The translations under genes were made by a program, and so were the position numbers. Below the pieces are notes generated by a model that saw only the letters and a program-made list of their open reading frames with translations, made no database searches and had not been told where the DNA came from. This document shows positions 1 through 50,225 of a stretch of 64,000 bases of DNA, piece by piece (within the stretch, counting starts at the first letter, position 1; each line of letters begins with the position of its first letter). This DNA comes from Apostichopus japonicus. Its lineage: Eukaryota > Echinodermata > Holothuroidea > Aspidochirotida > Stichopodidae. The stretch covers positions 4,958,501 to 5,022,500 of the forward strand of contig NC_092570.1 in the NCBI RefSeq assembly GCF_037975245.1, in the 5' to 3' direction.

Positions 1-37666
<37,666 letters not shown>

Positions 37667-37743
37667 TTCGAAGCATTTCTGGTGGTTCGGCAAATGAACC
37701 AACACAAAATTTGAGAAGTGACGAACAAATTCAAACACTGTGT

Positions 37744-37749
37744 TTTATA
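37744..37749 (-). promoter_or_regulatory. Candidate TATA box of gene A
   Basis: Read on the minus strand this is TATAAA inside GAATATAAAACACAG, 78 bases upstream of the signal-peptide ATG. A start site about 30 bases downstream would leave a 5' leader of roughly 50 bases. The placement fits a core promoter, but AT-rich DNA gives such matches by chance. Confidence 0.4.
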
Positions 37750-37750
37750 T

Positions 37751-39205
37751 TCGTAATCATATCTATTGAAGCATAACGTCAGACGTTAGATACAAGGGAC
37801 AAATGCGACCCTCGGTTTATTTGAACAAAGGACGACCAAACTTATAACAAAGACAAAAGAAGACAAATTTTGTTATTTACATAATCTAAATAGGCATATG
37901 CAACAACACGCACGCGCGGGCCCACTCACACTCATCCGCACGATCACTACAAAGGTTACGATTATCATTGAAACTAAAAATGATTTGACCCATGTTTAGG
38001 AACAGCTTATAGTAAGTTAGATACAAAAAAAGTCGTAATAATTATTAATTAATTTCTGACATTGACTGTAAAGATAATACTTTCCGTCAAAAACAGAAAG
38101 GTTTCATCAGGCTATCGAAAGAAACATGAGACTTCGTGGACCCATATCAGACATCATTTACATATACGCTATGTAAAAGGTAGTTTCAAATTTCATCACT
38201 AAGGTATTCCATGCTTGAATATTAATAGGAAGGTTATCGGAAGATGTGTCATGAAATTGTTCAATGTTAGTTTTTGTTTGTAAGATCTTTTAAAGAGCAT
38301 TTCCTATTATAGCGTAATGAGACAGTTTGCTGATAGGTATAGTGATGCTATAGAGTTTCAAATTTCAACTCTGAGGAATTCCATGCTTGAAAATTTAGAA
38401 GATTATCAGAAGATGTGTCACAAAATGGATCAATCTAAGTTGTTGTTTGTAAGATAAGTAATTGTGACCTTCAATAGGTCATTTCCTCTTATACCGTAAT
38501 GAGACAGTTTGCTGAAGGGATGTAGTCATCAGAATTATATTGGTTGTTCCAATCATACATACTAACGCAAGGTCTGCCTAAGAATAAAGTGGTTTAAGAA
38601 TGTTTTATGTTCTAACTGCTGCCATCGAAGCGTAGCTCCTTACGGAACTGAATTGTATGAAGGAACCTTGCACTTATTATTTGTAAGACATATAAGATGG
38701 TTAAACAGTTATAACATCACTTTTGGTTTCAATTGTACCCGTGGGTTTAACTGTACTTTACAAGCATTACCACAAAAATTATCCCATTTCTGAAGTCGGT
38801 TTTGCTATTTACCGCTGAAAAACTTAGTTGGTACTTCACCCATGCAGTGATTAAGATTAATCTAGGCATGATAAACAGTTTCAAGCGGTGCGTGGAGTAA
38901 TTCTATTGATATATATTATACCATGTAGAAAGTGTCCGGACGGCTACATTTGCATAGGAAATCATTTTCCCAGGACTATATTAATATCCTTGACATTGTT
39001 TACACATTAATAACAACTTCAGGATATATAGTTCCCCCGATTTGAAGGGTGGAGAAAACAGATTGGTATGAAATAATGCTATGATATCTAGCTGAAAACT
39101 ATGACTTATGGAAATATGGTGTGCGAAACAACAAGAATGAAGCGCTTTACTGTAGGTTTAAACCTAATCGTACAGAGAAATTACATGTGAATGTCACGAC
39201 CATCA
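37751..39205. other. Intergenic, nothing recognised
   Basis: The first kilobase upstream of gene A has no convincing reading frame or RNA gene. Two imperfect copies of a roughly 110-base tract (TTCCATGCTTGAA...GATGTGTCA...ATGAGACAGTTTGCTGA) lie at about 38,205-38,345 and 38,370-38,520, so part of it is a local tandem duplication. Confidence 0.6.
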
Positions 39206-39210
39206 ATAAG

Positions 39211-39375
39211 GGGTTAATCAACGGTCTAGCGTGCGTTACTCACAGGATTAATGCACGATCGGGGGATAATGCAAGCGATGCACGAGGGCGGAGCCCGAGT
39301 GCATCCAGCGATGGCATTAACACCCGGAGTGCATTAATCATGTGAGTAACGCACGCTAGACCGTTGATTAACCCC
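39211..39375. repeat. Long-armed foldback (palindromic) element
   Basis: Left arm 39,211-39,256 and right arm 39,329-39,375 are inverted copies (GGGTTAATCAACGGTCTAGC...) with one mismatch in about 46 bases. The loop holds a second palindrome centred on GAGGGCGGAGCCC, flanked by GATGCAC and GTGCATC. The entire 165 bases can fold as one hairpin. Similar motifs at 39,470-39,510 and 43,889-43,920 suggest a family. Confidence 0.88.
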
Positions 39376-40358
39376 GTTCATTCATACACTACCATTTGTG
39401 TGGGGGAAAAATCATAAAACATTTTTGGTTACATATAACCAAAGATTTATTAAAGTGATGCCCCGTAATTTTACCGTGCGTTACTCACAGGATTACCCAC
39501 GGTCAGCTGACCTGAATGGACCAATAGGATTTAGGAATCTTTACTAAGTATGAATGAACAAAGCTTTATTCTGCTGGTTTCATGATCGTATCGTGGGAAG
39601 GGCTTTGCTGTGTAACGGTGAGTATAACGCATAGGCGACGAGGTTTCATTGAACTTGTAGCAAAAATAGACATGCATGGCTGGTATCATATCAATGAGAA
39701 GGTAATTCTATTGTCGTTTATAATAATGAATGCAGCAAGAAACTCAAGCGGCGTTGTTTATGACAGACATGCTCACTGACTATCTATATGAATGCCATAC
39801 AACAAAGCTGATTCCTTGTTAGATGCTATATAGTCACGTTTTGCAACTTTTGAATTCGATGTTGAATAATTTTTGACCTTGTAGACCGTATGTTATGTAT
39901 TTATGTATACTGTACACTGTAGGCAGTTTTTTAATACCCTGTCTAGCAGTGAGGGATGAGTCGCCTGCTCATTGTCTGGGGGCTAAAGCCCGGCCCTTCA
40001 GAGAGTATAAGCCTACGTGGTTAGTGATACCAGATGAGACAGTTTAGTTACGTTTCTTTTTTGTGTTGATATTTTCAAAGTAAAATAAAACAAATAATAT
40101 TTACATGTATATAGTTGGCCTACTGTGACTAGGCCTTAGGGATTAGTATATATGTGAATTCACCTTTAGATTCACAAACAATCCTGTTTGTCCACGTTGG
40201 TCTACAAAAAAAAATTGGTGGGGGGGGGGGCGGAGAGTGTGAGGATGGGGAGAAATGCAACTTCAAAACAGATAGTTGGTGGAGTGGTAGCAAACTTTAC
40301 TTTGACGCTGTAAAATAAAGTTCAGTATAGTTTGCACGGTGGTACATATATTCTCAGA

Positions 40359-40752
40359 CAGGGGTAGGAAGCTTCAAAAAGTGGGGGGGGGGCACAACAT
40401 CAGAGGGGCACTTTCTCATTCCTCAACCACCACTCGTTATGTTATAAACCGATACACACCTGCCATTTAACTTAAATATATATGATGTGTGAGTATGCTA
40501 TCAATACTATTTATTGAGATTGTTTATTTTTAACCGTGCTACAAAATGAGATGGGATGCCAATCTAAAAATAGCATGTACAGACTAAAATAAATAATTAA
40601 AATAAAATATTAAAATTAACTAAGGCTTAAGATATCCAAAAGACAGTTTTTCATCAAAGGGGCACATTTTATTTGCTAATAGGGCATGCGCACATTTGCT
40701 ATTTGGAAAAAAAAGTAGGGGGACGTGCCCCCGGCTTCTACCCCCGTGTTAT
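40359..40752. mobile_element. Candidate TIR element (MITE-like), first copy
   Basis: The left end CAGGGGTAGGAAGCTTCAAA and the right end GGCTTCTACCCCCGTG are inverted and similar (GGGGTAG-AAGC). Poly-G plus GGCAC stands inside both ends. There is no transposase frame. Target-site duplication is unclear. The second copy, carried by the tandem duplication, is at about 41,678-42,071. Confidence 0.55.
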
Positions 40753-41677
40753 CAGATAATAATGCCCACAGGGTACAAAATTCATTGTTATATGCCTGTT
40801 CGAGTGAAACGACCATTGGTGGCATGCCAAGTCTTTCGGTTTTCGTTCAATACTATTAACTCACAGACATCCGTTATACCACAATGGGGTCAAACAAATG
40901 GCGCGCTATTGGCAAAATGAATGGAAAAAGGAATGGAAAAATAAAAAGCACTGGACAATATAGATATTTTTGGTGACAAAAATAGCTATGACACTAGTCG
41001 CAATATGATTACCGGGGAAATGTTGGTTTCCCCATGCAGTGATAACGAATCAACATATGTATGCATCGCCATATCGGAAGGGGAGGGGTGGAGCACCAAA
41101 TTGTGCTGACATGCGTAATGGGGACGGGTTAATAAGGAACCCCTCCTCCTTTGAGAAAGAAATGTTACGGTAATTAAGGGAGTTAAATGTAAACGAAATA
41201 CTGTGCCACGCCAGGACTTGTGATCTTTATTTGGATAATATTTAGTTTGTTAATACCCGTCTAGCAGTGAGGGATGAGTCTCCTTCTTATTGTCGGGGGG
41301 GTTTAGCACGGCCCTCCAGAGAGTATAAGCCTACGTGGTTAGTGATACCAGATGAGACAGTTTAGTTACGTTTCATTTTTTGTGTTGATATTTTCAAAGC
41401 AAAATAAAACAAATAATATTTACATGTATATAGTTGGCCTACTGTGACTAGGCCTTAGGGATTAGTATATATGTGAATTCACCTTTAGATTCACAAACAA
41501 TCCTGTTTGTCCACGTTGGTCTACAAAAAAAAAATTGGTGGGGGGGGGGCGGAGAGTGTGAGGATGGGGAGAAATGCAACTTCAAAACAGATAGTTGGTG
41601 GAGTGGTAGCAAACTTTACTTTGACGCTGTAAAATAAAGTTCAGTATAGTTTGCACGGTGGTACATATATTCTCAGA

Positions 41678-42071
41678 CAGGGGTAGGAAGCTTCAAAAAG
41701 TGGGGGGGGGGGCACAACATCAGAGGGGCACTTTCTCATTCCTCAACCACCACTCGTTATGTTATAAACCGATACACACCTGCCATTTAACTTAAATATA
41801 TATGATGTGTGAGTATGCTATCAATACTATTTATTGAGATTGTTTATTTTTAACCGTGCTACAAAATGAGATGGGATGCCAATCTAAAAATAGCATGTAC
41901 AGACTAAAATAAATAATTAAAATAAAATATTAAAATTAACTAAGGCTTAAGATATCCAAAAGACAGTTTTTCATCAAAGGGGCACATTTTATTTGCTAAT
42001 AGGGCATGCGCACATTTGCTATTTGGAAAAAAAGTAGGGGGACGTGCCCCCGGCTTCTACCCCCGTGTTAT
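41678..42071. mobile_element. Candidate TIR element (MITE-like), second copy
   Basis: This is the same element as at 40,359, displaced by the 1,319-base duplication rather than inserted independently. Poly-G length differs between copies. Confidence 0.55.
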
Positions 42072-42576
42072 CAGATAATAATGCCCACAGGGTACAAAAT
42101 TCATTGTTATATGCCTGTTCGAGTGAAGCGACCATTGGTGGCATGCCAAGTCTTTCGGTTTTCGTTCAATACCATTAACTCACAGACATCCGTTATACCA
42201 CAATGGGATAAAACAAATGGCGCGCTATTGGCAAAATGAATGGAAAAAGGAATGGAAAAATAAAAAGCACTGGACAATATAGATATTTTTGGTGACAAAA
42301 ATAGCTATGACACTAGTCGCAATATGATTACCGGGGAAATGTTGGTTTCCCCATGCAGTGATAACAAATCAAAATAGGTATGCATCGCCATACCGGAAGG
42401 GGGAGGGGGAGGGTGGAGCACCAAATTGTGCTGACATGCGTAATGGGGACGGGTTAATAAGGAACCCCTCCTCCTTTGAGAAAGAAATGTTACGGTAATT
42501 AAGGGAGTTAAATGTAAACGAAATACTGTGCCACGCCAGGACTTGTGATCTTTTTTTTGTGGATAATATTTAGTTT

Positions 42577-43918
42577 TACAAATATCAATCTTTATAAAAT
42601 ACATATCTACAAATAGAACAATGCATGGGATAAAGAATCTGTCCGTATAGTGAATAAAACCATACATTGAAACTGATACACAAGAGTTTGTGTAACTTTG
42701 CACCTTTGAGGCTATTAAACTCTTTTTGTTTCCCCGTTAAGTTTGTTTTGCATCTAAGGAACTGAGCTGATGGTCGTTTATATCATGAATATAGTCCAAC
42801 CACTTACTTTATGAATCTCGGATGTTTATAGGGTGATTTCTCACAAATTGAGCAAAGTGTCTGTTCTTATTATGGAACCTGATTAGGAAGTTGGTATGTG
42901 TGTAAGTGTGTGTGTGTCTGTGTGGGAGAGACTGTGAGGGAGTGTGATTAATTTGGTAATATTTTTATTTTTTCAATATTCGTGTGCGTATAGTCTGTGC
43001 ACAAAAAGGAAAGGAAATCCGTCCATCCATCCATCCCTTCTGAATCTTACTTTAAGCACTTTTAACCGGTATCATTTGCCAAGCAGTTATAAATCTTGTG
43101 TTGCTTTTAATGTAACTTCTTTGGCAAATGTCGACGCTCCTGACGATCGTCTCGGTGACTTAGTAAACAAAAAGTAGCACAAAACTGTTCAGTTTAGTGT
43201 AGTGCTTTATCTGTGAATGGCAATATGGAATATGAAGACATTATTGTTACTTCTGATTCCAAAAGGAGGATCAACATATTCAAAATGCTGATGGAAATCA
43301 GTATTTGTAATCTTCCAGATTATGATTATAATGATGACATGATGATAACATTTAACATAATTTTGTCCTTCAGTTATTTGTAACACATTGTCACACATGT
43401 CATTTGAGGCCGTAACAGTTTTCTTTCCCATTGCGTTTGATATGCATCTGACGTAATGGTCTGTGTGTAATCTTCATAGCCCAGTCACTAATAATTGATG
43501 AACCTCACCGGCTCAAAGGGTAATTTTGCAATGATACAATTAATAAAAAATGCAACCTGAAAATGTGTTTTTTAATGGTCTACAACACATCATAATTAAG
43601 TTTGTGCCTCGAGTCATCCTTTCAATATTTCTTCGTTTCTGAATTGAACCCTTATCAATTTGGTTCGTATCTTATCATTTGAAACAACACGACTTAGTAT
43701 CACTGTATAGTTTTGCTATAGGCCTACCTTTTGTACTATTCCAACTTCTTCGGCGTTTCATTGTCAAAATGGCTTGCGTACAGAGAGTTAAACGATATGT
43801 GTAACAAAATCTGGCATTGCCAAGATGGAATAGACGAACTTGGTTGTGGTGAAGATTTAATAGTCTCGTTTTGAAGGCCGATATAATTAACGGGTTCATC
43901 AACGGTCTAACCGTACGG
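42577..43918. other. Intergenic, nothing recognised
   Basis: It contains a short (GT)n tract near 42,900 and a single foldback-like motif (CGGGTTCATCAACGGTCTAA) at 43,891-43,910. I see no gene. Confidence 0.6.
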
Positions 43919-43924
43919 TTATAT

Positions 43925-44688
43925 CCAAGGGCGGCGGAAGCACTTTCAATCTGGGGGGGCACCAACGTCGAAGGGCACTATGCAGAAATTCGATTGGACT
44001 GATGCAACCTGATATTTAGTACCCTTTATAACTCTTATTGTATTATCTTATTTGCGTATACACATCACTCCATCAACGCCCCCCCCCCTCAAGGAAACAA
44101 TGCATACTAGCACTACAGTATCTAATGTGCAAATTGGGAAAGAAGGAAAAAGACAAAATGAGGTGAAATCATTATAAAGTCCAAGTCCCTGCACACGCGA
44201 TCGATACATGCATGAAAGCAAATGAAATATGTGAAAATACTGAAAGAAAAGTAATTTTCTATGTGTTTTTCAATGGTTAAACTGATATTATTATGATCAT
44301 TATTATTGCAACGACTTTGCCAATAATTATAACCAATTTAGAAGGGTTATAACACGGCAAATGATTGTATGATATAGGCATGCGATGTAATAACCGGTGC
44401 ATGCCTATATGATATGCACATTAACGTGTTGAACGCGCGCGAAGCGCGCGAAAAATTTTGGTAATATTTTTCGGGCAAGTCGTTACAGCCCCCCAAATCA
44501 AATTGGGCTCCTACGCCTGTGGTAGTAAACATTTAAAACTTCCCGAAATATTTCATTCGACGTGGGTTTCGCTTTGTAAACTCTTTTTTATTTAGAAATT
44601 TTTATGTAGAAAAAGGGCACATTTTTAATCTGAGGAAAAGTGGGGGGGGCACGTGCCCCCTGTGCCCCCCCGGTTCCGCCGCCCTTGG
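43925..44688. mobile_element. Non-autonomous DNA transposon with TIRs and TTATAT target-site duplication
   Basis: The left end CCAAGGGCGGCGGAAGC is the inverse of the right end GGTTCCGCCGCCCTTGG, with 15-16 matching positions. TTATAT stands directly outside both ends (43,919-43,924 and 44,689-44,694). The 764-base interior has poly-G/poly-C subterminal tracts and a GCGCGCGAAGCGCGCG palindrome but no transposase frame. The superfamily is not assigned. Confidence 0.85.
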
Positions 44689-44694
44689 TTATAT

Positions 44695-45580
44695 CGAGAT
44701 AAGGCACGGAATATATCTCAGAATGTTACAATTTATTGAAATCTTTAAAAGGGATATTGTCTCGAAACGATAACCCGTAGTTTCATAAATAACTATTGTA
44801 TATATGTATGGGTGCATAAACGGTGCGTGTATGTATGTAATGTGTGTTTGTATGTGTGCATGTATGTGCGTATTTTTGCATGTGATGTATTGTATGTATG
44901 TACATATCAATATGTTTTGTCGCGCTTCACGTAGAACTGTGCCCGTCCCCGGCACACGCAAATCACGTTCATTGGAAAACTGTACAGATATGCACTTCGG
45001 AGCGCTCTTTGATGTCGTACATGACTGATATTATTTAATACATGGATTTTCGTGTACACCCAAGTGTACACTACTGATTAGAGTGGGGGAAAACAATTTA
45101 ACAATACAAGTTGTACATAGGGACCTGGATGGATTTCCAGGTAATGTTTTTCTACAGTGAACAATAGGGTTCAACTATTGACCGCGCGGTGTTTAATAAA
45201 AAAATCTCTGATTGAATACGTCATAGTCTAAAACTAGCCATTTATGTCATATTCTTCTTTTACATTGGTGACACTCACCACATAGGGACCTAAACCAATT
45301 AAACACCTTTGTAACAAACACGTCCTAAAAATGAATATTCATATTCAAGGTCGTCTCGCCTTGAATACCCGTGCAAAGTACATGTGCATACATGTATACA
45401 TGAGACATATTAGAAGCCCCGCCCATTCCACCAATCGAGATACAGAATGAGGCAATACTCATTGGGTCGGCTGGACTATTGGCAGCTTTGAAGTTGACAG
45501 TGGAAATGCGACTCTTCCATTGAAACAAATTTATATGATGTATGTATGGGTGTAGGTATGTACGTATGTATGTATTGCAG
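44695..45580. other. Intergenic with (TATG)n-type simple repeats
   Basis: GTATGTATG-like runs lie at about 44,798-44,905 and 45,538-45,576. I see no gene. Confidence 0.6.
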
Positions 45581-45584
45581 TATG

Positions 45585-45830
45585 ATCACTTCTCGGCCTT
45601 TTGGCTAAGATCATGTGTAGTATCTGTTCCCTTTCGAGGGTAATGGTGATGCACACCTGACGATGATCATACAGTCACAGTCCCGATGCAAGGGGAATGG
45701 GTTTGAGAGCCTCGGCTCAGTCGTTTGGTAGTTTGGTTTTCGTGCCCAGTTTCTTTCCTGGGTGACTTTTCCTTAAAAAAAGTGTTTGTATTGCAGTTAA
45801 AATAAACGAAACGAAACTTAAACCCTACTA
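45585..45830 (+). mobile_element. U2 snRNA-derived repeat (SINE-like) or U2 pseudogene
   Basis: The first 46 bases, ATCACTTCTCGGCCTTTTGG then CTAAGATCATGTGTAGTATC and TGTTCC, match the conserved 5' end of U2 snRNA, including the GTAGTA branch-point-recognition stretch. The downstream Sm site and stem-loops III and IV of U2 are absent; unrelated sequence follows and ends near an A-rich tract. It is therefore not a working U2 gene. The 5' end is sharp; the 3' end is approximate. Confidence 0.68.
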
Positions 45831-46709
45831 TAGAACACTGGAGTCGTACTTGGTGTTGCGCTAAATACTTTCTGTATACAGTGAGTAATGGACTAATGGC
45901 AGACCTTTTGACTGTGAACGAAATGGGTTCTTCTTGTGATATTGTTAAACTTACCGTACACGTACGATCGACAGCATTGCTAAATGAGGTTAACGTTGTT
46001 GCTTGCACCCTATGGATATTATACTTCGGGCTACAACTACAATGAAATCACACAACCATGGAAATACGATAGTACTTAAGGGTGTTATGTAAATACGACA
46101 CACCTGTCATAACAGTATCTTTTAATTGGCATTCTTATTTGAAAATTAAGAAAAAATATCGTGTTGCTTCAGCCTAGAACTCGCAGACATTGTCATTGCC
46201 ATTGACCATGCGATTCAGTTTTCACAAAGTGAAAAACTGGGAAATTAGATTTACAGTTATAGCTGATACTAAAATCGCACTCACTTTTAGAGCATATTAA
46301 TATAGAGGAAAATAATGGCATGCAACCCCTATACTATTAATGCTTCTGATAATGTGTTAGTTACGGCAGTAAACTGCTTATACAAGAGTGTACACCCAAA
46401 TATGACTATACTGGGAAACTATCAAATGAGCTAAGTGAAGTGAAATATATTCACCCCTTAATCTGACGTCATATACAGATCAGTCGATACCCATGAGCGA
46501 TACGATGCTCACAGACACGCGTATCTTTCCAAAATATGATAAACTTAACACACCTAACATAATACAGAGCAAGTTGTGAATATAGTCTATCATAAAGTTT
46601 AATTTCATGGGTAACCATACATATGGTGCGAAAGGAAATTGTGCCCACACAATGCGACATGAGACTCGATTCTCTTTTATTTCGTCCTTGTAGGCATCTT
46701 GTGACTGTA

Positions 46710-46796
<87 letters not shown>
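46710..46796. repeat. (TA)n microsatellite bordering the inverted-duplication arm
   Basis: Interrupted TA runs end directly at the left limit of the inverted duplication. Confidence 0.95.
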
Positions 46797-46797
<1 letters not shown>

Positions 46798-46799
46798 CA

Positions 46800-48359
46800 C
46801 AAAATGTAATAAACGCGAAAAGTAATAACACAAAATGTGTAAGCCTGTGTCAACCAACACAACCGTTATGTGTGCCCTGAATATTAACTGAAATTTACAT
46901 GAATACAAGTGGTGTAACCAAAGTGTTCTATTATGGAGCTAAACGGGTTCAGCGAGGATTCACATGGAGCAAGTATTGTGACTTTTAATGTAAAAACTAA
47001 CGATAATGTAAAACGACTGATAGTATTACAAACCAGAACGGGTTTTGCTTTAAAACAGATATGTAAAAGATGTTGGTACTATCAAACACTATTTAGTTTC
47101 ATGTTAACTTTATTTTTTTATAACAGGTGACCGGTATGTAATTAAATGGTCACCTAAGATGTATATGAGCTAAAACGGGTTGTTTGTTTTGAAAAAAAAA
47201 AAAACATTTGGAGGCATCTTCAAAATAGAAACCACTTACACGAAACTTTACTTAAACTTAAAATTTGCACAAGACGCCCGAACTCTTGCAAAATTGCCAG
47301 AAACAATTACCGCAAATAAAGCCAAAAGTGACCAGGTGTTGCGACCAAGAGAACCGTGTGTGTGTATGTGTGGAGGGTTGGGGTGCTGCATCGCTTCCTA
47401 CGTATATGCTTGAAATACAATGTATGGGCCTGTGTTCGATTCAACCCCTACCTTTGATAATAAACAATGTGTGTCAGATCACTGTGCGGTCAAGATTGGC
47501 TTTACAATGCCGGGTGTGAAGTTGTGAACGCAATAATATACTTAATTCTATTTTATTTAATGGAGACATGGATTATAAAATGATCACGTGACTTGTATGA
47601 CTCCCATCTATGAAAAGTATGTCATGAAGAAAAGTTATTACATTTTGTGTGATTACATTCCTCGTTAAATATTATTATTATCTGGTTTGTATTACATTTG
47701 CGTCAAAAAGTTATGACACAACTCGTGAAAGGGTTATTAATTTTCCGCGCAGATTCTATTTTGCCGCGAAAGTTATTACATATCTGGTTAAGATTACACT
47801 TTGCGTCAATTATCATATATGTCGCGGCTTAACATACGGTTGTCCATACATGCATGGATTTGAAAGAGGAAGAGTTAGAAGGGATTGATTATTTTACAAT
47901 ATCGTGGAAATTAATAAAATATCTTTCATTCGAACAATAAATATGATAATCATAAAATAATGTAACTAATAGAAGCTATGTTAGATACTAGAGTATTCCA
48001 AAGTGTCACTTGGGTACTCTATGCATGTCTTTTCATATATAATTTCTCTTGCCACTTACTAGTATACTGGTACTTTAAAGGAACTGTTATTTGGAATGTG
48101 GCTTTATCTTTCTTGAGATCAGCAATGTATTCTCTCTTCCAATGCTTTATAATCAATTGACAATTAACTGTTATTTCTACCCCACATTGTTTACAGATGG
48201 AATAAGCAGCTCAATTCAAATTTAGAGGTTCACGTTGGAGTTGTTAAATTTCAAGAGAGTTCGAATGAAGACAAAACTAACGGTGTAACAGTTTAGTCCG
48301 TGTAACCAACAACGATGGGGAAGATTCGGGTTTAGTTCTTATGAAACTGAATGAAACAG
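46800..48359 (+). repeat. Left arm of large inverted duplication (partner 52,109-53,430)
   Basis: Reverse-complement matches to 52,109-53,430 run in consistent order: the CAACCAAxACAA...GAATATTAACTG tract, ACCAAAGTGTTCTATTAT, a TTTACAATGCCGGGTGTGAA tract, a GTTATTACAT/GCGTCAA microrepeat tract, and finally the gene B protease exon. Local identity appears high but with many indels. Confidence 0.88.
48197..48359 (+). pseudogene. Dead copy of gene B protease exon on opposite strand
   Basis: Following an acceptor-like TTTACAG, the plus strand repeats the beginning of gene B's middle trypsin exon (AAGCAGCTCAATTC..., then GGGGAAGATTCGGGTTTAGT). A deletion creates TAG and TAA stops where the intact exon reads TAIFRVIN. 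Homology stops after GAATGAAACAG, so the last 110 bases of the exon are missing. It encodes no catalytic residue of its own. Confidence 0.87.
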
Positions 48360-50048
48360 ATCAAATTAACGTCACGGTTGTGGCGTTGAGCCGCATGCTT
48401 TTAAGCTATTGTCTTCATTGAATTGAAGTCTCTATTGTACGTTTGAAAGTCATTATATTCAGCAATGTCAGTTATTCCAACGGATACGTAGTTTGCCAGA
48501 AATAAAGGAATGATAAAGTTTTTATTTGAATTTAGAAACAATCCAACTGGCATCAAGGTGTTAGGAAACTTATACGGTTGCATTTTTTTACAGAAGTATT
48601 TAATATTTTGCATTGGTGGTATGTTCGTGTTACGAGTAGTAAATAGGAAACCGTCTATGCAAATAGTACTATGAGTTGCTTATTTCCCACATGTGAAAGT
48701 TTATTTGTCAAAAAGACTTTGATCAACGATTAAAATTATTTCGCTTACTCATGCTGAACAATTATGGATAGCTTCATTTTAACTATCATAGTATCCTATA
48801 CATAGTATCCTATATCATCAAACTAATGAATATTAAAAACAAAACAAATAGTTGCTTCAGATGTGAATGCTACCGTTGGTGTCAATTTTAGTAAGTTTAG
48901 GTGTATCTCCTTATAAATTACTACATCGATCTCAAACGATAAAGTGCTGTGCTTGGAGTTCGTATTTTTTAATTCATTGTTTGATCTATCATAGGACAAA
49001 TACAAAGAGAACATATGCAACTTCCGTGATAATGATCTTTAATGAACAAAATTTGTAAATATGATGACATGAGACATACAAACTACACATTTGTAAACCA
49101 GGTTCAATGACATCATTTTATTTAGATTTCTGCAGAAGTTAAATTTCAATCATTGTTAGTCTTTTCCCACAAACCAAACATTAATGATTTTTCCTGTTAC
49201 CATGCACTTTCTTGCAAAGAAAAAAACGTGTAAATTTAAACGTATAATAAGAGTGTTTTAATTTTATTAATTGAAACCGTAAAAGATGCTTTCATCTACT
49301 AGTAATTGAAATAGTACTAATGCAGTAATTTCCGTAGTGACCAGACATTTGAATGTAAAAAAAGAGACATTTTAACGTCTTTTGTTCTGTTACCAAGAAA
49401 AATATGGAATATATATATAAAACAATACATCATACATGCAGAATTGAAGCGCGTGAAAGATAACTAAATCGTTCAGCCGGGAACTGATTAGAAGTAACTG
49501 TACAGTTTGATGAAAGAAAACTAAGCTAAAATGGTAACATCTTTGAAATGTCTGGCCCAGCATCGTTGTAAACTTAATCTTCGTAAGCTTTTTACTTCAT
49601 CAACGAAACCAAAACATTTATGATTAATCTACCACCATTCCATTTCTTGGTACATAAATTCTCGTATGTAGCTACTGGAAGGCCAAATTAAATCATAGAT
49701 GTTGAAATTCATCTGACTAAAAGACAAAAACAAGAACAAAACTCGTTCAGAAATAGTTAGTACTAAAGTGCAGACTGATTTTAAATACTAACTTTGCTGG
49801 AACGATATGTTTGAATGCACTTGAGCGCTATTATCTTAGTCACTACAAGCTGTTTTGCTAGGTAAGCAGTTTGGTAACCGATTTGTCAGATGATACATAA
49901 CGAGTAAAAATGAACTAACAACATCACTAGTACGTTTTAGGCCTATAGTAATATCACAGACTGGAATAAATATCTTGGCAGTGAAAAGGAAAGATACTCA
50001 TAAAAAAGGAGTTAACATAATATGAATGATATATTGACAAATAAATCT
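48360..50048. other. Intergenic region downstream of gene B, nothing certain
   Basis: I see no gene. At 48,852-48,930 the plus strand loosely resembles the next protease exon (TTGCTTCA...AATGCTACCG), which could be an older remnant of the same inverted duplication, but the match is weak. Confidence 0.5.
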
Positions 50049-50225
50049 TTAATTAAATTCCATTATTTCTCGCATCAATGCTGTATGACTGGAAACGAGA
50101 GGAAAAATCTTGGGTTGGGATGTCTGATCACAGGACCAACGATACGATTGTCGGACCACAACGCCAATGACTTCAGGACATCCACTGGTGGTGTCGGCAT
50201 TCATCACAGGACCCCCATAAAGATT
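50049..50225 (-). CDS. Gene B last exon: trypsin-like C-terminus, Ser195 replaced
   Basis: Acceptor CTTTTAG is followed by [20 protein letters not shown], then [20 protein letters not shown] and a TAA stop after 58 codons. The NLYGGP tract aligns with GDSGGP, so Asp194 and Ser195 are Leu and Tyr. The later GVV and C match the trypsin C-terminal half, but the terminal helix region is short and atypical. Confidence 0.83.
   Translation of the reverse strand, partial: NLYGGPVMNADTTSGCPEVIGVVVRQSYRWSCDQTSQPKIFPLVSSHTALMREIMEFN

Larger units (their letters stand above)
39932..42576. repeat. Tandem duplication of about 1.32 kb, two copies (39,932-41,250 and 41,251-42,576)
   Basis: Offsets are constant at 1,319 bases across the unit, with only scattered single-base differences, so the event is recent. 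The unit contains a GC-rich TIR-like element and the dispersed repeat also seen in intron 1. Reading frames inside are short and belong to no family I recognise. Confidence 0.95.

Noticed and set aside
40696-42239. Repeated 74-77 codon frames inside the 1.32-kb tandem duplication
   Set aside because: Duplicated only because the DNA is duplicated; no domain, and they overlap the end of a TIR-like element.
45585-45630. A functional U2 snRNA gene
   Set aside because: Only the first 46 bases match; the Sm site and 3' stem-loops are absent.
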